DNA from: Fructilactobacillus fructivorans
GTDB lineage: Bacteria; Bacillota; Bacilli; Lactobacillales; Lactobacillaceae
Assembly: GCF_001434095.1 (NCBI RefSeq)
Contig: NZ_AZDS01000001.1
Location: 62,001-126,000, forward strand
Length of the DNA: 64,000 nucleotides
Direction: 5' to 3'
Shown: piece by piece, positions 17,365 through 27,107 of the stretch
Position numbering within the stretch: position 1 is the first letter of the stretch
How the letters are laid out: every line of letters begins with the position of its first letter
The notes under the pieces: model-generated
The model's database searches: none
Told to the model about the DNA's origin: nothing
What the model saw: only the letters and a program-made list of their open reading frames with translations
Position numbers and translations under genes: made by a program

Positions 17365-17454
17365 AAAAGCATCCCTTCGATTGGATTTGTTTAATTTATT
17401 ATATAACATTTTTAATCTTAGTGGGTTATAATATTAATGTTTAGGAGGGATACT

Positions 17455-17778
17455 ATGGAACAATTACCAGTAATGAATCTTGAAGAATTAAAGCAAAAAA
17501 TCAAGAACGGAAAATACATTTTGTTTTTCTCGGCCACATGGTGTCCGGATTGCACATTTATCAAGCCTGCTATGCCAGAAATTGTAAAAGATTTTCCAAA
17601 CTACAAGTTTATTGCCGTTGATCGTGATGACAATCTTGACTTAGCTAAAGAAATGAACATTTTTGGTATTCCAAGTTTTGTTGCGTTTGATAATGGTGTT
17701 GAAACAGGAAGATTAGTTAATAAGGATCGTAAGACTAAAGCACAAGTTGAAGACTTTATTAAATCTCTTCCACAATAA
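17455..17778 (+). CDS. ytpP: Thioredoxin family protein (YtpP)
   Basis: A 107-residue thioredoxin-fold protein with the redox motif WCPDC (Cys30, Cys33) and the cis-proline GIPSF. The Pro-Asp between the cysteines differs from the Gly-Pro of classical thioredoxin, so its partner may differ. The start at 17455 follows AGGAGGGA; an earlier in-frame ATG at 17437 precedes that site. It is followed by ytpR and the sftA-murC pair, as in Bacillus. Confidence 0.9.
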   Translation: MEQLPVMNLEELKQKIKNGKYILFFSATWCPDCTFIKPAMPEIVKDFPNYKFIAVDRDDNLDLAKEMNIFGIPSFVAFDNGVETGRLVNKDRKTKAQVEDFIKSLPQ

Positions 17779-17799
17779 ACTCGGGAGTGATTAAATTTG

Positions 17800-18435
17800 A
17801 TGATTGCAAGTTATAATCCAACTCAGATGGGTGACGTTTTAATTATCGTTCTGGGCGAAGGATCAGATCCACAGAGTGTATCTGAATCAGACAATGTTGT
17901 TCAAATTAAGGATAAGGATGGAAAAGTAGTTGGTTATAATATTTTTGATGCCAGCGAAGTCCTTAATGATTTGAAATCTAAAAATGGTCAGGTTGAGCTT
18001 TCAACTGCGGACGTAAAAAAATTAAATAACAAATTAAATCAAGCGGGATTTAAAGAAAAATTACCGTTTAAAAGTGATCCTAAATTTATCGTTGGGTATG
18101 TTGAAAAAATGGAGGATCACCCCAAATCTGATCATTTGCATGTAACTCAGACAAGAGTGCAAAATGATAAAGTACTTCAATTAGTGAGTGGATCACCTAA
18201 CATGCAGCAAGGAATTAAAGTTGTAGTAGCTGAGGTTGGTGCCATGATGCCGAATGGACAAATTATTTGGCCTGGTGAACTTCGGGGAGTAGAAAGCGAT
18301 GGGATGATTTGTTCTGGAAGAGAACTAAGAATTCCTAATGCTCCGGATCGACCTGGAGCACTTATCTTGCCAGATTCTTACCAAGTTGGGGAACCATTTG
18401 ATTTTGAGAAAGCAAAAAATCTTTTTAACGAATAG
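17800..18435 (+). CDS. ytpR: tRNA-binding domain protein YtpR
   Basis: A 211-residue protein. The first 90 residues form a poorly characterised N-terminal domain. The rest is an EMAP/Arc1p-type tRNA-binding OB-fold (GYVEKMEDHPKSDHLHVTQ, GELRGVESDGMICSGREL), the same domain as at the N-terminus of PheT in this window. It may bind tRNA or structured RNA; the role is not established. A TTG at 17797 next to the ATG at 17800 could also start translation, since GGGAGTG lies nine bases before the TTG. A terminator follows. Confidence 0.88.
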   Translation: MIASYNPTQMGDVLIIVLGEGSDPQSVSESDNVVQIKDKDGKVVGYNIFDASEVLNDLKSKNGQVELSTADVKKLNNKLNQAGFKEKLPFKSDPKFIVGYVEKMEDHPKSDHLHVTQTRVQNDKVLQLVSGSPNMQQGIKVVVAEVGAMMPNGQIIWPGELRGVESDGMICSGRELRIPNAPDRPGALILPDSYQVGEPFDFEKAKNLFNE

Positions 18436-18452
18436 TTTCTATTCGTTTTTTT
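18427..18452 (+). terminator. Intrinsic terminator after ytpR
   Basis: The nine-base-pair stem AACGAATAG / CTATTCGTT with a TTT loop is followed by seven T residues. The ytpR stop codon lies in the left arm. Confidence 0.85.
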
Positions 18453-18479
18453 ATACATAATTCTTTAAGGGTGAGTAAA

Positions 18480-20768
18480 TTGGAACATTATGATGGACCA
18501 GCATTTTATCGTAAGTATTTTAATGGGAAGGTTCCCTTTAAAAATAGCGATAGAAAAATTAATGATTTGCAAAAACCAACCAAGCAACTGAATAAAAAAG
18601 TCATTCATAATGATGATTCTGCTGTTAAACAGAATCATTTTAGTTCTCGTTATCAACCCAAGTATCGGAGTAATTTCCAACTACGATTCAAGGATGATAA
18701 AAAGCACTATGTTGAATCACGGAATTCTTTAGTTGAAAGAACTAAGGAATTTACTCCACGTTCACGTGCTCAAAATGATAATTTTTACTCAATTAATCAC
18801 TCCATTAGTAAACCATATGAGGATGCTGCAGTTGAATTGGAAAAGAGCGATGATGATTTTGTTCTTTATTTGGATCCTAAAGATCCGAGTGCCATCCCGA
18901 ATGATGACCTAAATGTTTGGGATAACGACACACAGCCAATCATGAAGGATAATGTAAATAATAATGAAAACATTGTGGATAACTCAGAGGCTGTGGATAA
19001 CTCAGGAAATGATAAAGAAAGTCCTGATGGTGACAGGGAACTTGGCCATTCACTTGCTGATATTTTTAAAGAAGAAAGCGGATTGGCAGCTAACTTGGCA
19101 TTATTTAGTGATGGCAAGGATGAAGGTGCTAAGTTAAAGTCAGATGAATCGGCATCCAAGGCTCATCACGATAATGTAAATGCTGAATCGAGAAAAGAAA
19201 TTAATCAGCCAAATGATGTTCAACTTCAAAATGATGATACTGATCATCATGTTGAAAAGAAAACAAAACCAGTTGAAGAACATGATAATTCAGTCATCGA
19301 AAATCCAAACGATCAAAATGACCATTTAGTAGAGTCTAATCAGGGAAGGACAGAATATCAATTTCCTAAAAAGGATCTGTTAAATCCACCGGTTTCTTCT
19401 TCTGATGATGGGTTAAGTGAATGGATTGAAAAACAAGTCCAGACGCTAGATGATACTTTAAAGGCGTTTGGGGTTCATGGCCATGTGGTTGATTGGACGG
19501 ATGGTCCAACGGTAACTCAGTTCCAAGTAAAGTTAGAGTTGGGAGTTAAAGTCAGTAAGATCACCAATCTTACTGATGATTTAAAGATGGCGTTAGCTGC
19601 AAAGGATATTCGAATTGAAGCACCAATTCCTGGAAAGTCAACGGTTGGAATTGAAATTCCAAACCCCAAGCCAAGACCAGTAATGTTGTCTGAAATTTTG
19701 GATTCAAGTTCTTTCTCCGATAGTCAATCACTTTTAGAAGTTGCACTTGGAATGAGTATTGGTGGAGTATCCAAGACAGCTGACATTCAGAAAATGCCAC
19801 ATGCTTTGATTGCTGGAGCAACTGGCTCTGGAAAAAGTGTGTTTATAAACAGTTTGTTGGTTTCCTTATTGTATCGAAATTCTCCACGTGATTTAAGAAT
19901 GATTTTGATTGATCCTAAAGCGGTGGAATTAGCACCTTATAACGGGATTCCACATCTTTTGACACCAGTTGTTTCTGATCCAAAAGAAGCCTCGGCAGCC
20001 CTTAAATGGGTTACTGAAGAAATGGATAATCGTTACGAACGATTGGCGGCTGCCGGGGTAAGAAATCTTACGCAATATAACCAACAGGCCCACAAGAGTG
20101 GACGTGATGCTGATAAGATGCCTCAAATTTTGGTTGTAATTGATGAGTTGGCTGATTTAATGATGGTTGCATCAAATGAAGTTCAGGATTATATTGTAAG
20201 AATTACACAGAAAGCCCGAGCTGCTGGGATCCATCTGATTGTTGCTACTCAACGACCAAGTGTGGACATTGTTACTGGGACGATTAAAAATAACATTCCT
20301 ACTAGGATTGCATTTATGGTATCTAGTCAGGTTGATTCGAGAACCATTATTGATCAAAGTGGGGCAGAACGACTACTTGGTAAGGGTGATATGCTTTATC
20401 TTGGTAGTGGCGCCAGTCAGCCAGTCCGACTTCAAAGTGCATTTGTGACGAATCAAGAAGTTGAGAGAGTATGTGCACAAGTGCGGAGTCAGGAAACACC
20501 AAAATATGAATTTCAACCTAAATCATTACTGAAAAGTGCCGAACAAGCTCAACAACACGATGATTTATGGAAATCAGTCTTAAAGTACATTGCCAAAGAA
20601 GATGGAATTTCTACTTCTAAGTTGCAACGAGTCTTTTCAATCGGATATAATCGAGCAGCTAGTATTATTGATGATCTGGAACAAAATAACTTCATTTCAG
20701 GTGAGCATGGTTCGAAGCCGCGGGATGTTTATTTGAATGAGAAAGAACTTGCTAAATTGAATATCTAA
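18480..20768 (+). CDS. sftA: FtsK/SpoIIIE-type DNA translocase (SftA-like)
   Basis: A 762-residue DNA translocase. The first 315 residues are polar, rich in Asp, Asn, Ser and Lys and low in complexity. There is no membrane segment, so it is the soluble SftA (YtpS) type, not FtsK with four helices. Then come the alpha/beta motor with Walker A GATGSGKSV near residue 447, IDPKAVELAPYNGIPHLL and VVIDELADLM, and a C-terminal gamma winged-helix domain (about 690-760). It moves chromosome ends clear of the closing septum. The TTG at 18480 fits the AAGGGTG site; GTG at 18471 is the alternative. It precedes murC, as in Bacillus. Confidence 0.9.
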   Translation: MEHYDGPAFYRKYFNGKVPFKNSDRKINDLQKPTKQLNKKVIHNDDSAVKQNHFSSRYQPKYRSNFQLRFKDDKKHYVESRNSLVERTKEFTPRSRAQNDNFYSINHSISKPYEDAAVELEKSDDDFVLYLDPKDPSAIPNDDLNVWDNDTQPIMKDNVNNNENIVDNSEAVDNSGNDKESPDGDRELGHSLADIFKEESGLAANLALFSDGKDEGAKLKSDESASKAHHDNVNAESRKEINQPNDVQLQNDDTDHHVEKKTKPVEEHDNSVIENPNDQNDHLVESNQGRTEYQFPKKDLLNPPVSSSDDGLSEWIEKQVQTLDDTLKAFGVHGHVVDWTDGPTVTQFQVKLELGVKVSKITNLTDDLKMALAAKDIRIEAPIPGKSTVGIEIPNPKPRPVMLSEILDSSSFSDSQSLLEVALGMSIGGVSKTADIQKMPHALIAGATGSGKSVFINSLLVSLLYRNSPRDLRMILIDPKAVELAPYNGIPHLLTPVVSDPKEASAALKWVTEEMDNRYERLAAAGVRNLTQYNQQAHKSGRDADKMPQILVVIDELADLMMVASNEVQDYIVRITQKARAAGIHLIVATQRPSVDIVTGTIKNNIPTRIAFMVSSQVDSRTIIDQSGAERLLGKGDMLYLGSGASQPVRLQSAFVTNQEVERVCAQVRSQETPKYEFQPKSLLKSAEQAQQHDDLWKSVLKYIAKEDGISTSKLQRVFSIGYNRAASIIDDLEQNNFISGEHGSKPRDVYLNEKELAKLNI

Positions 20769-20837
20769 ATTCTTAGATTTTCGTTACTTTAATTGGTATG
20801 ATTAAATCAGACAATAAAAAGGGGAATTCCAACTAAA

Positions 20838-22178
20838 ATGACTAATATTAATAAAAATACCACTTATTTTTTTGTGGGAATTAAGGGTACCGGAATGAGT
20901 GCAATGGCACTGATTCTGCATGATCGTGGCTGCAAAGTCATGGGATCTGACATTGAGAAATATACATTTACCCAGCAAGGACTAGAAAATGCTGGAATTA
21001 AGATTGAACCATTTAATCCTGATAATATCAAAAAGGGAATGACCATTATTAAAGGTAATTCTTTCCCTGATACTCATCCTGAGATTGAGAGAGCTGAAGA
21101 ATTAGGATTAAAAATTTATAGTTATCCAGATTTTCTTGAAGAATTAATTGAGGGTTACACGAGTATTGGGGTTTGTGGAGCCCATGGTAAAACCAGTACA
21201 ACTGGGTTACTATCTCACGTACTTGGTGGCATTGCTCCAACTGACTTTTTGATTGGTGATGGATCTGGTAAGGGAACTCCTGATGCTCGTTTCTTTGTTT
21301 ATGAAGCTGACGAGTATCGCCGACATTTTCTAGCTACTTATCCAGATTATGCAATTATGACTAACATTGATTTTGATCATCCTGATTATTACACCGGGAT
21401 TGAAGATGTGTTTGATGCATTTCAAACGTTTGCAAATCAAGTGAAGAAAGCTATTTTTGCTTGGGGCGACGATAAGAACTTAAGAAAGCTAAAGGCGTCA
21501 GTTCCCATTTATTACTATGGAACTAGTGATGATGATGATTTTCAGGCCGTTGACATCAAGAGAACAACTGCCGGATCAACTTTTAACGTTAAGTATAATG
21601 GAAAAGATCTCGGAGAATTTAGTATTCCATTGTATGGTGAACATAACGTCTTGAATTCATTAGCAGTAATCGCAGTTGCTTACTTTGAAGACGTTAATTT
21701 AGATGAAATTAGACGAGAACTTCAAACCTTTAAGGGAGTTAAGCGTCGTTTCTCTCAGATTAAAGTTGGCGATATGACGATCATTGATGATTATGCTCAC
21801 CATCCATCTGAGATTAAAGCTACTTTGGATGCTGCAAGACAGGAATATCCAAATAAGGAAATTATTGCTGTTTTTCAGCCCCATACTTTTAGTCGTACCA
21901 TTGCATACCTTGATGATTTTGCTAAAACTTTGAGTAAAGCTGACAAGGTTTACGTTACTAAAATTTATAGTTCGCCTAGAGAAAAGTCTGGACACGTTAA
22001 AAGTGAGGACTTAGTCAATAAGATTACCAAAGATGGTGGCCTGATTGAGGAAGAAAATATGTCTCCTCTGTTGCAATATCACGATGCCGTGGTAATATTT
22101 ATGGGTGCTGGAGATATTCAAAAATATGAGAGGGCGTATGAAGAATTATTAAGTCACTTGAGCAAGAAGGTTAATTAA
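20838..22178 (+). CDS. murC: UDP-N-acetylmuramate--L-alanine ligase
   Basis: A 446-residue Mur ligase that adds L-Ala to UDP-MurNAc. The N-terminal Rossmann domain starts [16 protein letters not shown], the ATP-binding loop is [10 protein letters not shown] near residue 114, and the C-terminal ligase domain includes [11 protein letters not shown] and FQPHTFSRT. Length and motif order are those of a complete enzyme. AAAGGGGAA lies before the ATG. It is followed after 13 bases by a Bax-inhibitor-like gene on the same transcript. Confidence 0.97.
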   Translation: MTNINKNTTYFFVGIKGTGMSAMALILHDRGCKVMGSDIEKYTFTQQGLENAGIKIEPFNPDNIKKGMTIIKGNSFPDTHPEIERAEELGLKIYSYPDFLEELIEGYTSIGVCGAHGKTSTTGLLSHVLGGIAPTDFLIGDGSGKGTPDARFFVYEADEYRRHFLATYPDYAIMTNIDFDHPDYYTGIEDVFDAFQTFANQVKKAIFAWGDDKNLRKLKASVPIYYYGTSDDDDFQAVDIKRTTAGSTFNVKYNGKDLGEFSIPLYGEHNVLNSLAVIAVAYFEDVNLDEIRRELQTFKGVKRRFSQIKVGDMTIIDDYAHHPSEIKATLDAARQEYPNKEIIAVFQPHTFSRTIAYLDDFAKTLSKADKVYVTKIYSSPREKSGHVKSEDLVNKITKDGGLIEEENMSPLLQYHDAVVIFMGAGDIQKYERAYEELLSHLSKKVN

Positions 22179-22191
22179 AGGAGAATAAAAA

Positions 22192-22893
22192 ATGAATAAT
22201 TTTGATGGAGAAAGCGGTCGTCGAATGGTTGGAGACAACGCAGGACTCAACGCGTTTTTTACCAAAGTATATGGGATTATGGGAATTGCAGTGTTGATTT
22301 CTGCTATTTCTGCATATTTAAGTAGTGTTTTTATGCCAAACATTAGTAGTGGAGCTTCTGGTTTAGTCATATTAGTAGTTTGGTTTATTATTTCATTTGT
22401 GATTTCAGGATTTGCTCAAAGCAATCCGACGTTAAGCTTTATTGGTCTATTAGTCTTCTCGGTTTTAACTGGTTTTTCGCTTAGTTACATTTTCATTGCC
22501 TTTAACCTAGGAACCATTGGAGCAGCATTAGTATCCAGCGCAAGTATCTTCTTAGTGATGAGTGCAATTGGATTCACCACCCATAAGGATTTAACTAAAT
22601 TGAGCACTCAGTTATTTGCCGCTTTGATTGCTTTAATCATTGCGATGGTAATTAATTTGTTCTTGAGAAATCCTTGGATTGAATTATTTATTTCAGCAAT
22701 TGGAATCATTATCTTTACTGCTTTGAGTGCTACTGATACTCAAAATTTAAAGAAAATGTACAATCAATATGCTGGTGAAATTAATGTCAATGGGCTAGCA
22801 ATTTCAGGAGCACTTCAGTTATATCTTGATTTTCTTAACTTATTTACTTTCCTTCTCGAAATCTTTGGCATTTTTGGAAATAATCGAGATTAA
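22192..22893 (+). CDS. Bax inhibitor-1/YccA family membrane protein
   Basis: A 233-residue integral membrane protein with about seven hydrophobic helices between residue 25 and the C-terminus. It shows the family pattern (FTKVYGIMGIAVLISAISAY, SATDTQNLKKMY). Bacterial members such as YetJ are pH-sensitive calcium-leak channels; whether this one is has not been shown. It has an AAAGGAGAA ribosome binding site, is probably co-transcribed with murC and ends at a strong terminator. Confidence 0.88.
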   Translation: MNNFDGESGRRMVGDNAGLNAFFTKVYGIMGIAVLISAISAYLSSVFMPNISSGASGLVILVVWFIISFVISGFAQSNPTLSFIGLLVFSVLTGFSLSYIFIAFNLGTIGAALVSSASIFLVMSAIGFTTHKDLTKLSTQLFAALIALIIAMVINLFLRNPWIELFISAIGIIIFTALSATDTQNLKKMYNQYAGEINVNGLAISGALQLYLDFLNLFTFLLEIFGIFGNNRD

Positions 22894-22898
22894 CATAA

Positions 22899-22929
22899 AA
22901 AACATGACCGAACGGGTCATGTTTTTTTT
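22899..22929 (+). terminator. Intrinsic terminator after the murC operon
   Basis: The stem AACATGACC / GGTCATGTT with a five-base loop is followed by eight T residues, 60 bases before polA. Confidence 0.93.
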
Positions 22930-22988
22930 CGCAGTTGAATTGATTATAAGTGTTAAAATAATAGTAATTAATTCTAAAGGAGAATTTT

Positions 22989-25652
22989 ATGGCAGACAAG
23001 AAATTATTATTAATTGACGGGAACTCTTTAACGTATAAAGCATTCTTTGCGTTATTTACTTCATTGGAGCGTTTTACCAACGAAGACGGCTTGCATACCA
23101 GTGCCATTTATGGCTTTAACCGAATGCTAGACGATATTTTAAAGGATGTTCAACCTACGTCAGCCCTTGCTGCTTTTGATGCAGGAAAGACAACCTTTAG
23201 AACCAAAATGTATGAAGATTATAAGGCTGGACGCGCCAAAATGCCCGATGAATTGCGAGAACAGTTTCCATTTGTTATGGACTTACTGCATGATCGTGGT
23301 ATTAAAACCTATGAACTAAAAAATTATGAGGCAGACGATATTATTGGAACCCTTGCTAAAGAAGCCTCGAAAAGGGGTTATTATGTCACTATCATAACTG
23401 GCGATCGTGATCTTACTCAACTTTGTTCGGATAAAGTGACCGTTGCGATTTCCAAGAAGGGTGTTAGTGAAATTGAGAAGTATACCCCCGCATTTGTAAA
23501 AGAGACGATGGGAATTACCCCGGAACAAATTATTGATGTTAAGGGACTTCAAGGTGATAATTCTGATAACTATCCTGGAGTTGAAAAGGTTGGACCTAAG
23601 ACTGCTGTAAAATTAATTCAGCAATTTGGAAGTATTGAGAACCTTTATGAGCACATTGATGAGGTCTCTGGTAAAAAATTAAAAGAACATCTAATTAGGG
23701 ACAAAGATCAGGCTTTGCTTGCGAAAAAATTAGCTACTATTGATCGTGATGCACCACTCACAATTTCATTGTCAGATTTGAAATATGATGGGGCTGATAA
23801 TGATAAATTAGTTGATTTTTATAAAAAAATGAATATGAAATCATTTTTACGAGAAATGGAAGGTGCTAGTAATCAGGATGCTGAAAAACTTCCAGACGTT
23901 AAATATACTGTATTAACTAAGGATAATTTAGATGAATTAGACCAGTTATCTGGGGAAATTGTGTTTAACATTGAAATGCTGGAGGAAAATTATCACAGGG
24001 CACCCTTTGCGGGCTTTGTTATTGGTAATCGGAACCACTGGTATGTAAGTCGTGATAATGATCTTTTAGATGATCCCAAAATAAAAAATATTTTAGAGAA
24101 TAAAAATATTAAAAAGAATGTTTTTGACGCCAAAGCTCAGATTGTGGCTGCTAATCGGGAGAACATAAAGTTAAATAGTGTTGATTTTGATATGTTGCTT
24201 GCATCGTACCTGTTGAACACCTTGGATAACAGTAATGATCTCGCTAAGGTGGCTAATCGTCATAATTACTATGGGGTTAAGCCGGATAGTGAAGTTTATG
24301 GAACCGGGAAGAAAAAAGAAATTCCGGCTGATGATCATGTCTTTTTTACTCACATTGTTAGAAAAGCATTGGCAATTGACGAATTAAAGGATAAAATGAT
24401 TGACGATCTGAAAAAGCACAATCAATTGGATCTTTATCGCAACATGGAAGTTCCTTTATCTTATGTTCTAAGCGACATGGAAATTGAGGGAATTACTGTT
24501 GATGTTGATACTTTAGAAGCACTTAAAAGTAAGTTTACCGAGCATCTTTCTGAAATTGAACAGGCTATTTATCAAGAAGCCGGTGAAGAGTTTAACATCG
24601 GCTCGCCAAAACAATTGGGTGAGATTCTGTTTGATAAACTAAAGTTGCCAGTAGTTAAAAAAACTAAGACTGGGTATTCAACTTCAGTTGATGTCTTAGA
24701 AAAACTGGCCGGATTAAATCCAATTATCGATAATGTGTTAGCTTACAGACAGCTTTCAAAACTAATTTCAACCTATATTGATGGAATCAAGAAGGATATT
24801 TATTCTCGTGATCATAAGGTTCATACCCGTTATTTGCAAACGTTAACTCAGACTGGTCGATTATCATCGGTTGATCCAAACTTGCAAAACATCCCCGTTC
24901 GAACTGAGGAAGGACGCAAAATTAGAGAAGCATTTGTTCCACGTCACAAGGATTGGGAACTTTTTTCATCTGATTATTCTCAAGTTGAACTAAGAGTCTT
25001 AGCTGCCATTTCTGGGGATAAGAACATGCAGGAAGCGTTTAAAAATGGTGAAGATATTCATGCCGCTACTGCACGAAGAATTTTCGAACTACCAAGTAAT
25101 GAGGATGTAACTTCAGAACTTAGAAGACAGGCTAAAGCCGTAAACTTTGGAATTGTGTATGGAATTAGTGCTTACGGACTGGCTAAGAATACCGGGATTT
25201 CAAGAAAACGAGCTCAAGAATTCATTGATAAGTATTTTAGGGAATATCCAGGTGTTAAAAAGTATACCGAAGATAGTGTAAAATTTGCTGAGGATCATGG
25301 CTACGCGGAGACCATTATGAAGCGTCGCCGTTATTTGCCAGACATTAACTCTAAACAATTTCAGAAGCGATCATTTGCTGAAAGAACTGCAATGAATTCC
25401 CCCATTCAGGGGAGTGCTGCTGATATTGTTAAGGTTGCTATGATCAGGATGCAAAAGGAATTAAAAAAGCGTGGTTTAAAAGCTACGATGTTACTTCAAA
25501 TTCATGATGAATTAATTTTTGAAGCACCCAAGGATGAAATTCCAGTGTTGGAAAAATTAGTTCCAAGTATTATGGATTCAGCAGTTGATTTAGATGTACC
25601 ATTAAAGGTTGAAAGTCATTATGGTCCAAATTGGTATGATATTAAAAAATAA
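22989..25652 (+). CDS. polA: DNA polymerase I
   Basis: An 887-residue family A polymerase for Okazaki-fragment processing and repair. Residues 1-290 are the 5' nuclease with YEADDIIGTLA and GDRDLTQL. Residues 300-480 are a 3'-5' exonuclease-like domain. Residues 490-887 are the polymerase, with DYSQVELRVLA (motif A), RRQAKAVNFGIVYG (motif B) and IHDELIFE (motif C). The exonuclease motif that should read DxE reads FNIEM, so proofreading is probably lost, as in many Gram-positive PolA proteins. It heads the polA-mutM-coaE-nrdR-dnaB-dnaI series. Confidence 0.97.
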   Translation: MADKKLLLIDGNSLTYKAFFALFTSLERFTNEDGLHTSAIYGFNRMLDDILKDVQPTSALAAFDAGKTTFRTKMYEDYKAGRAKMPDELREQFPFVMDLLHDRGIKTYELKNYEADDIIGTLAKEASKRGYYVTIITGDRDLTQLCSDKVTVAISKKGVSEIEKYTPAFVKETMGITPEQIIDVKGLQGDNSDNYPGVEKVGPKTAVKLIQQFGSIENLYEHIDEVSGKKLKEHLIRDKDQALLAKKLATIDRDAPLTISLSDLKYDGADNDKLVDFYKKMNMKSFLREMEGASNQDAEKLPDVKYTVLTKDNLDELDQLSGEIVFNIEMLEENYHRAPFAGFVIGNRNHWYVSRDNDLLDDPKIKNILENKNIKKNVFDAKAQIVAANRENIKLNSVDFDMLLASYLLNTLDNSNDLAKVANRHNYYGVKPDSEVYGTGKKKEIPADDHVFFTHIVRKALAIDELKDKMIDDLKKHNQLDLYRNMEVPLSYVLSDMEIEGITVDVDTLEALKSKFTEHLSEIEQAIYQEAGEEFNIGSPKQLGEILFDKLKLPVVKKTKTGYSTSVDVLEKLAGLNPIIDNVLAYRQLSKLISTYIDGIKKDIYSRDHKVHTRYLQTLTQTGRLSSVDPNLQNIPVRTEEGRKIREAFVPRHKDWELFSSDYSQVELRVLAAISGDKNMQEAFKNGEDIHAATARRIFELPSNEDVTSELRRQAKAVNFGIVYGISAYGLAKNTGISRKRAQEFIDKYFREYPGVKKYTEDSVKFAEDHGYAETIMKRRRYLPDINSKQFQKRSFAERTAMNSPIQGSAADIVKVAMIRMQKELKKRGLKATMLLQIHDELIFEAPKDEIPVLEKLVPSIMDSAVDLDVPLKVESHYGPNWYDIKK

Positions 25653-25664
25653 TGGGGTATAGGG

Positions 25665-26507
25665 ATGCCTGAGTTACCTGAGGTTGAAACAATCAGAAGA
25701 GGTTTAACCAATCTTGTACAAGGTACAACGATTGTATCTGTGGATGCTTTGTATCCAAAAATGTTAAATATGCCAGCTAAGGAATTTGAAAACATGTTAG
25801 CTGGAAAAGAAATTCTACAGATTGATCGAAGAGGAAAGTATCTTTTAATTCGCTTAAGCGATGATTATACGTTAGTTTCTCATTTGCGAATGGAAGGGAA
25901 ATATGATGTTGTTCCTGAGGGAACTGAGAACCAAAAACACACTTACGTTGTTTTTCATTTAAATGATGAACGTGAATTGCGGTATAACGATACAAGAAAA
26001 TTCGGTAAAATGAATTTAGTTAAGGATTCTCAAGTTTATGACTTGTCGGGATTGAATAAAATTGGCCCTGAGCCGACTGAAGAAGATTTAACGTTTGACT
26101 ATTTAAAAAAACAGTTGCATAAATCACATCGAAAAATCAAAGCTTTTTTGTTAGATCAATCTAATATTGCTGGAATTGGAAATATTTATGCTGATGAAAC
26201 GCTGTGGTTGTCAAAAATTCATCCTGAACAAGCTACTAATTATTTAAGTGATCAAGAGATTGAGACCTTAAGGAAAAATATTATTAAAGAAATTCAGTTG
26301 GCAATCAAAGGTCATGGAACCACGGTTTTTACCTATAAAAATGCTTTTGGTGAGGAAGGTAGCTTTCAAAATCATCTTCATGTTTATGGTAAGAAGGGGC
26401 AACCATGTGAACGATGCGGAACTCCCATCGAAAAAATCAAAGTTGCTCAGAGAGGAACCAGCTTTTGTCCATACTGTCAAAGAGTTCATGGTGATTTGAG
26501 TGAGTAA
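25665..26507 (+). CDS. mutM: Formamidopyrimidine-DNA glycosylase
   Basis: A 280-residue bifunctional glycosylase/AP-lyase removing 8-oxoguanine and FaPy lesions. The N-terminus MPELPEVETIRRGL carries the catalytic Pro2 and Glu3. Helix-two-turn-helix residues NIAGIGNIYADE are near 168, and the C-terminal zinc finger CERCG / CPYCQ is near 246-270. It starts 12 bases after polA and its last 8 bases overlap coaE, so these are one operon. Confidence 0.97.
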   Translation: MPELPEVETIRRGLTNLVQGTTIVSVDALYPKMLNMPAKEFENMLAGKEILQIDRRGKYLLIRLSDDYTLVSHLRMEGKYDVVPEGTENQKHTYVVFHLNDERELRYNDTRKFGKMNLVKDSQVYDLSGLNKIGPEPTEEDLTFDYLKKQLHKSHRKIKAFLLDQSNIAGIGNIYADETLWLSKIHPEQATNYLSDQEIETLRKNIIKEIQLAIKGHGTTVFTYKNAFGEEGSFQNHLHVYGKKGQPCERCGTPIEKIKVAQRGTSFCPYCQRVHGDLSE

Positions 26508-27090
26508 AGTAATTGGGCTAACGGGTGGAATTGCAACTGGAAAATCGGCAGCCAGTGATGATTTAATTGCACTGGGAATTCCTACGCTTGATTTAGATGC
26601 AATTACACATGAATTAGAACAGAATAACCATGATTTAATTCAACAAATTTACGAATTGTTTGGCCCTGCATCAATTAGTAATGGCCAAGTTAACCGAAAG
26701 GCTTTGGGTAAAATGGTGTTTACCGATCATGATAAAATGAAGCAATTGGTTCAGATCGTTAATCCGTTTGTCTTTCGGACTGTCAAAGAGGAACTAAATC
26801 AGTTACAAGATCGTCATTTAGTAATTTTAAATGCGCCGACTCTTTTTGAAAATGGTTTTCAAATCCTGACGGATAGTAATCTTATGATTACTTGTGATCC
26901 TATGATTCAAATAAAACGGTTAATGAAAAGAAATAACGTTTCGATTAGTCAAGCAAGTAAAATGATTGGTTCGCAGTGGTCACAGTCGATTAAGTCCCAA
27001 TTATCGGATTGGTGTATTGATAATTCGGGAACTCCAGCTCAGTTGAAATCATTGGTTAGGGATTGGTACACATTAGTAAGTGATGTGTAG
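26500..27090 (+). CDS. coaE: Dephospho-CoA kinase
   Basis: A 196-residue P-loop kinase for the last step of CoA synthesis. The P-loop is GLTGGIATGKS (6-16), and the substrate-binding segment LDLDAITHELE is near 29-39. It starts at GTG 26500, overlapping the mutM stop by eight bases, which implies translational coupling. The length is normal. The mutM-coaE-nrdR order is standard in Bacillota. Confidence 0.95.
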   Translation: MSKVIGLTGGIATGKSAASDDLIALGIPTLDLDAITHELEQNNHDLIQQIYELFGPASISNGQVNRKALGKMVFTDHDKMKQLVQIVNPFVFRTVKEELNQLQDRHLVILNAPTLFENGFQILTDSNLMITCDPMIQIKRLMKRNNVSISQASKMIGSQWSQSIKSQLSDWCIDNSGTPAQLKSLVRDWYTLVSDV

Positions 27091-27107
27091 TTAATGAAGG
27101 TGAAAAA

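Noticed and set aside
18866-19159. Minus-strand open frame of 97 codons, rich in Ser and Leu, inside sftA
   Set aside because: It is the complement of the Asp/Asn/Ser-rich low-complexity region, has no ribosome binding site and looks like no protein family.
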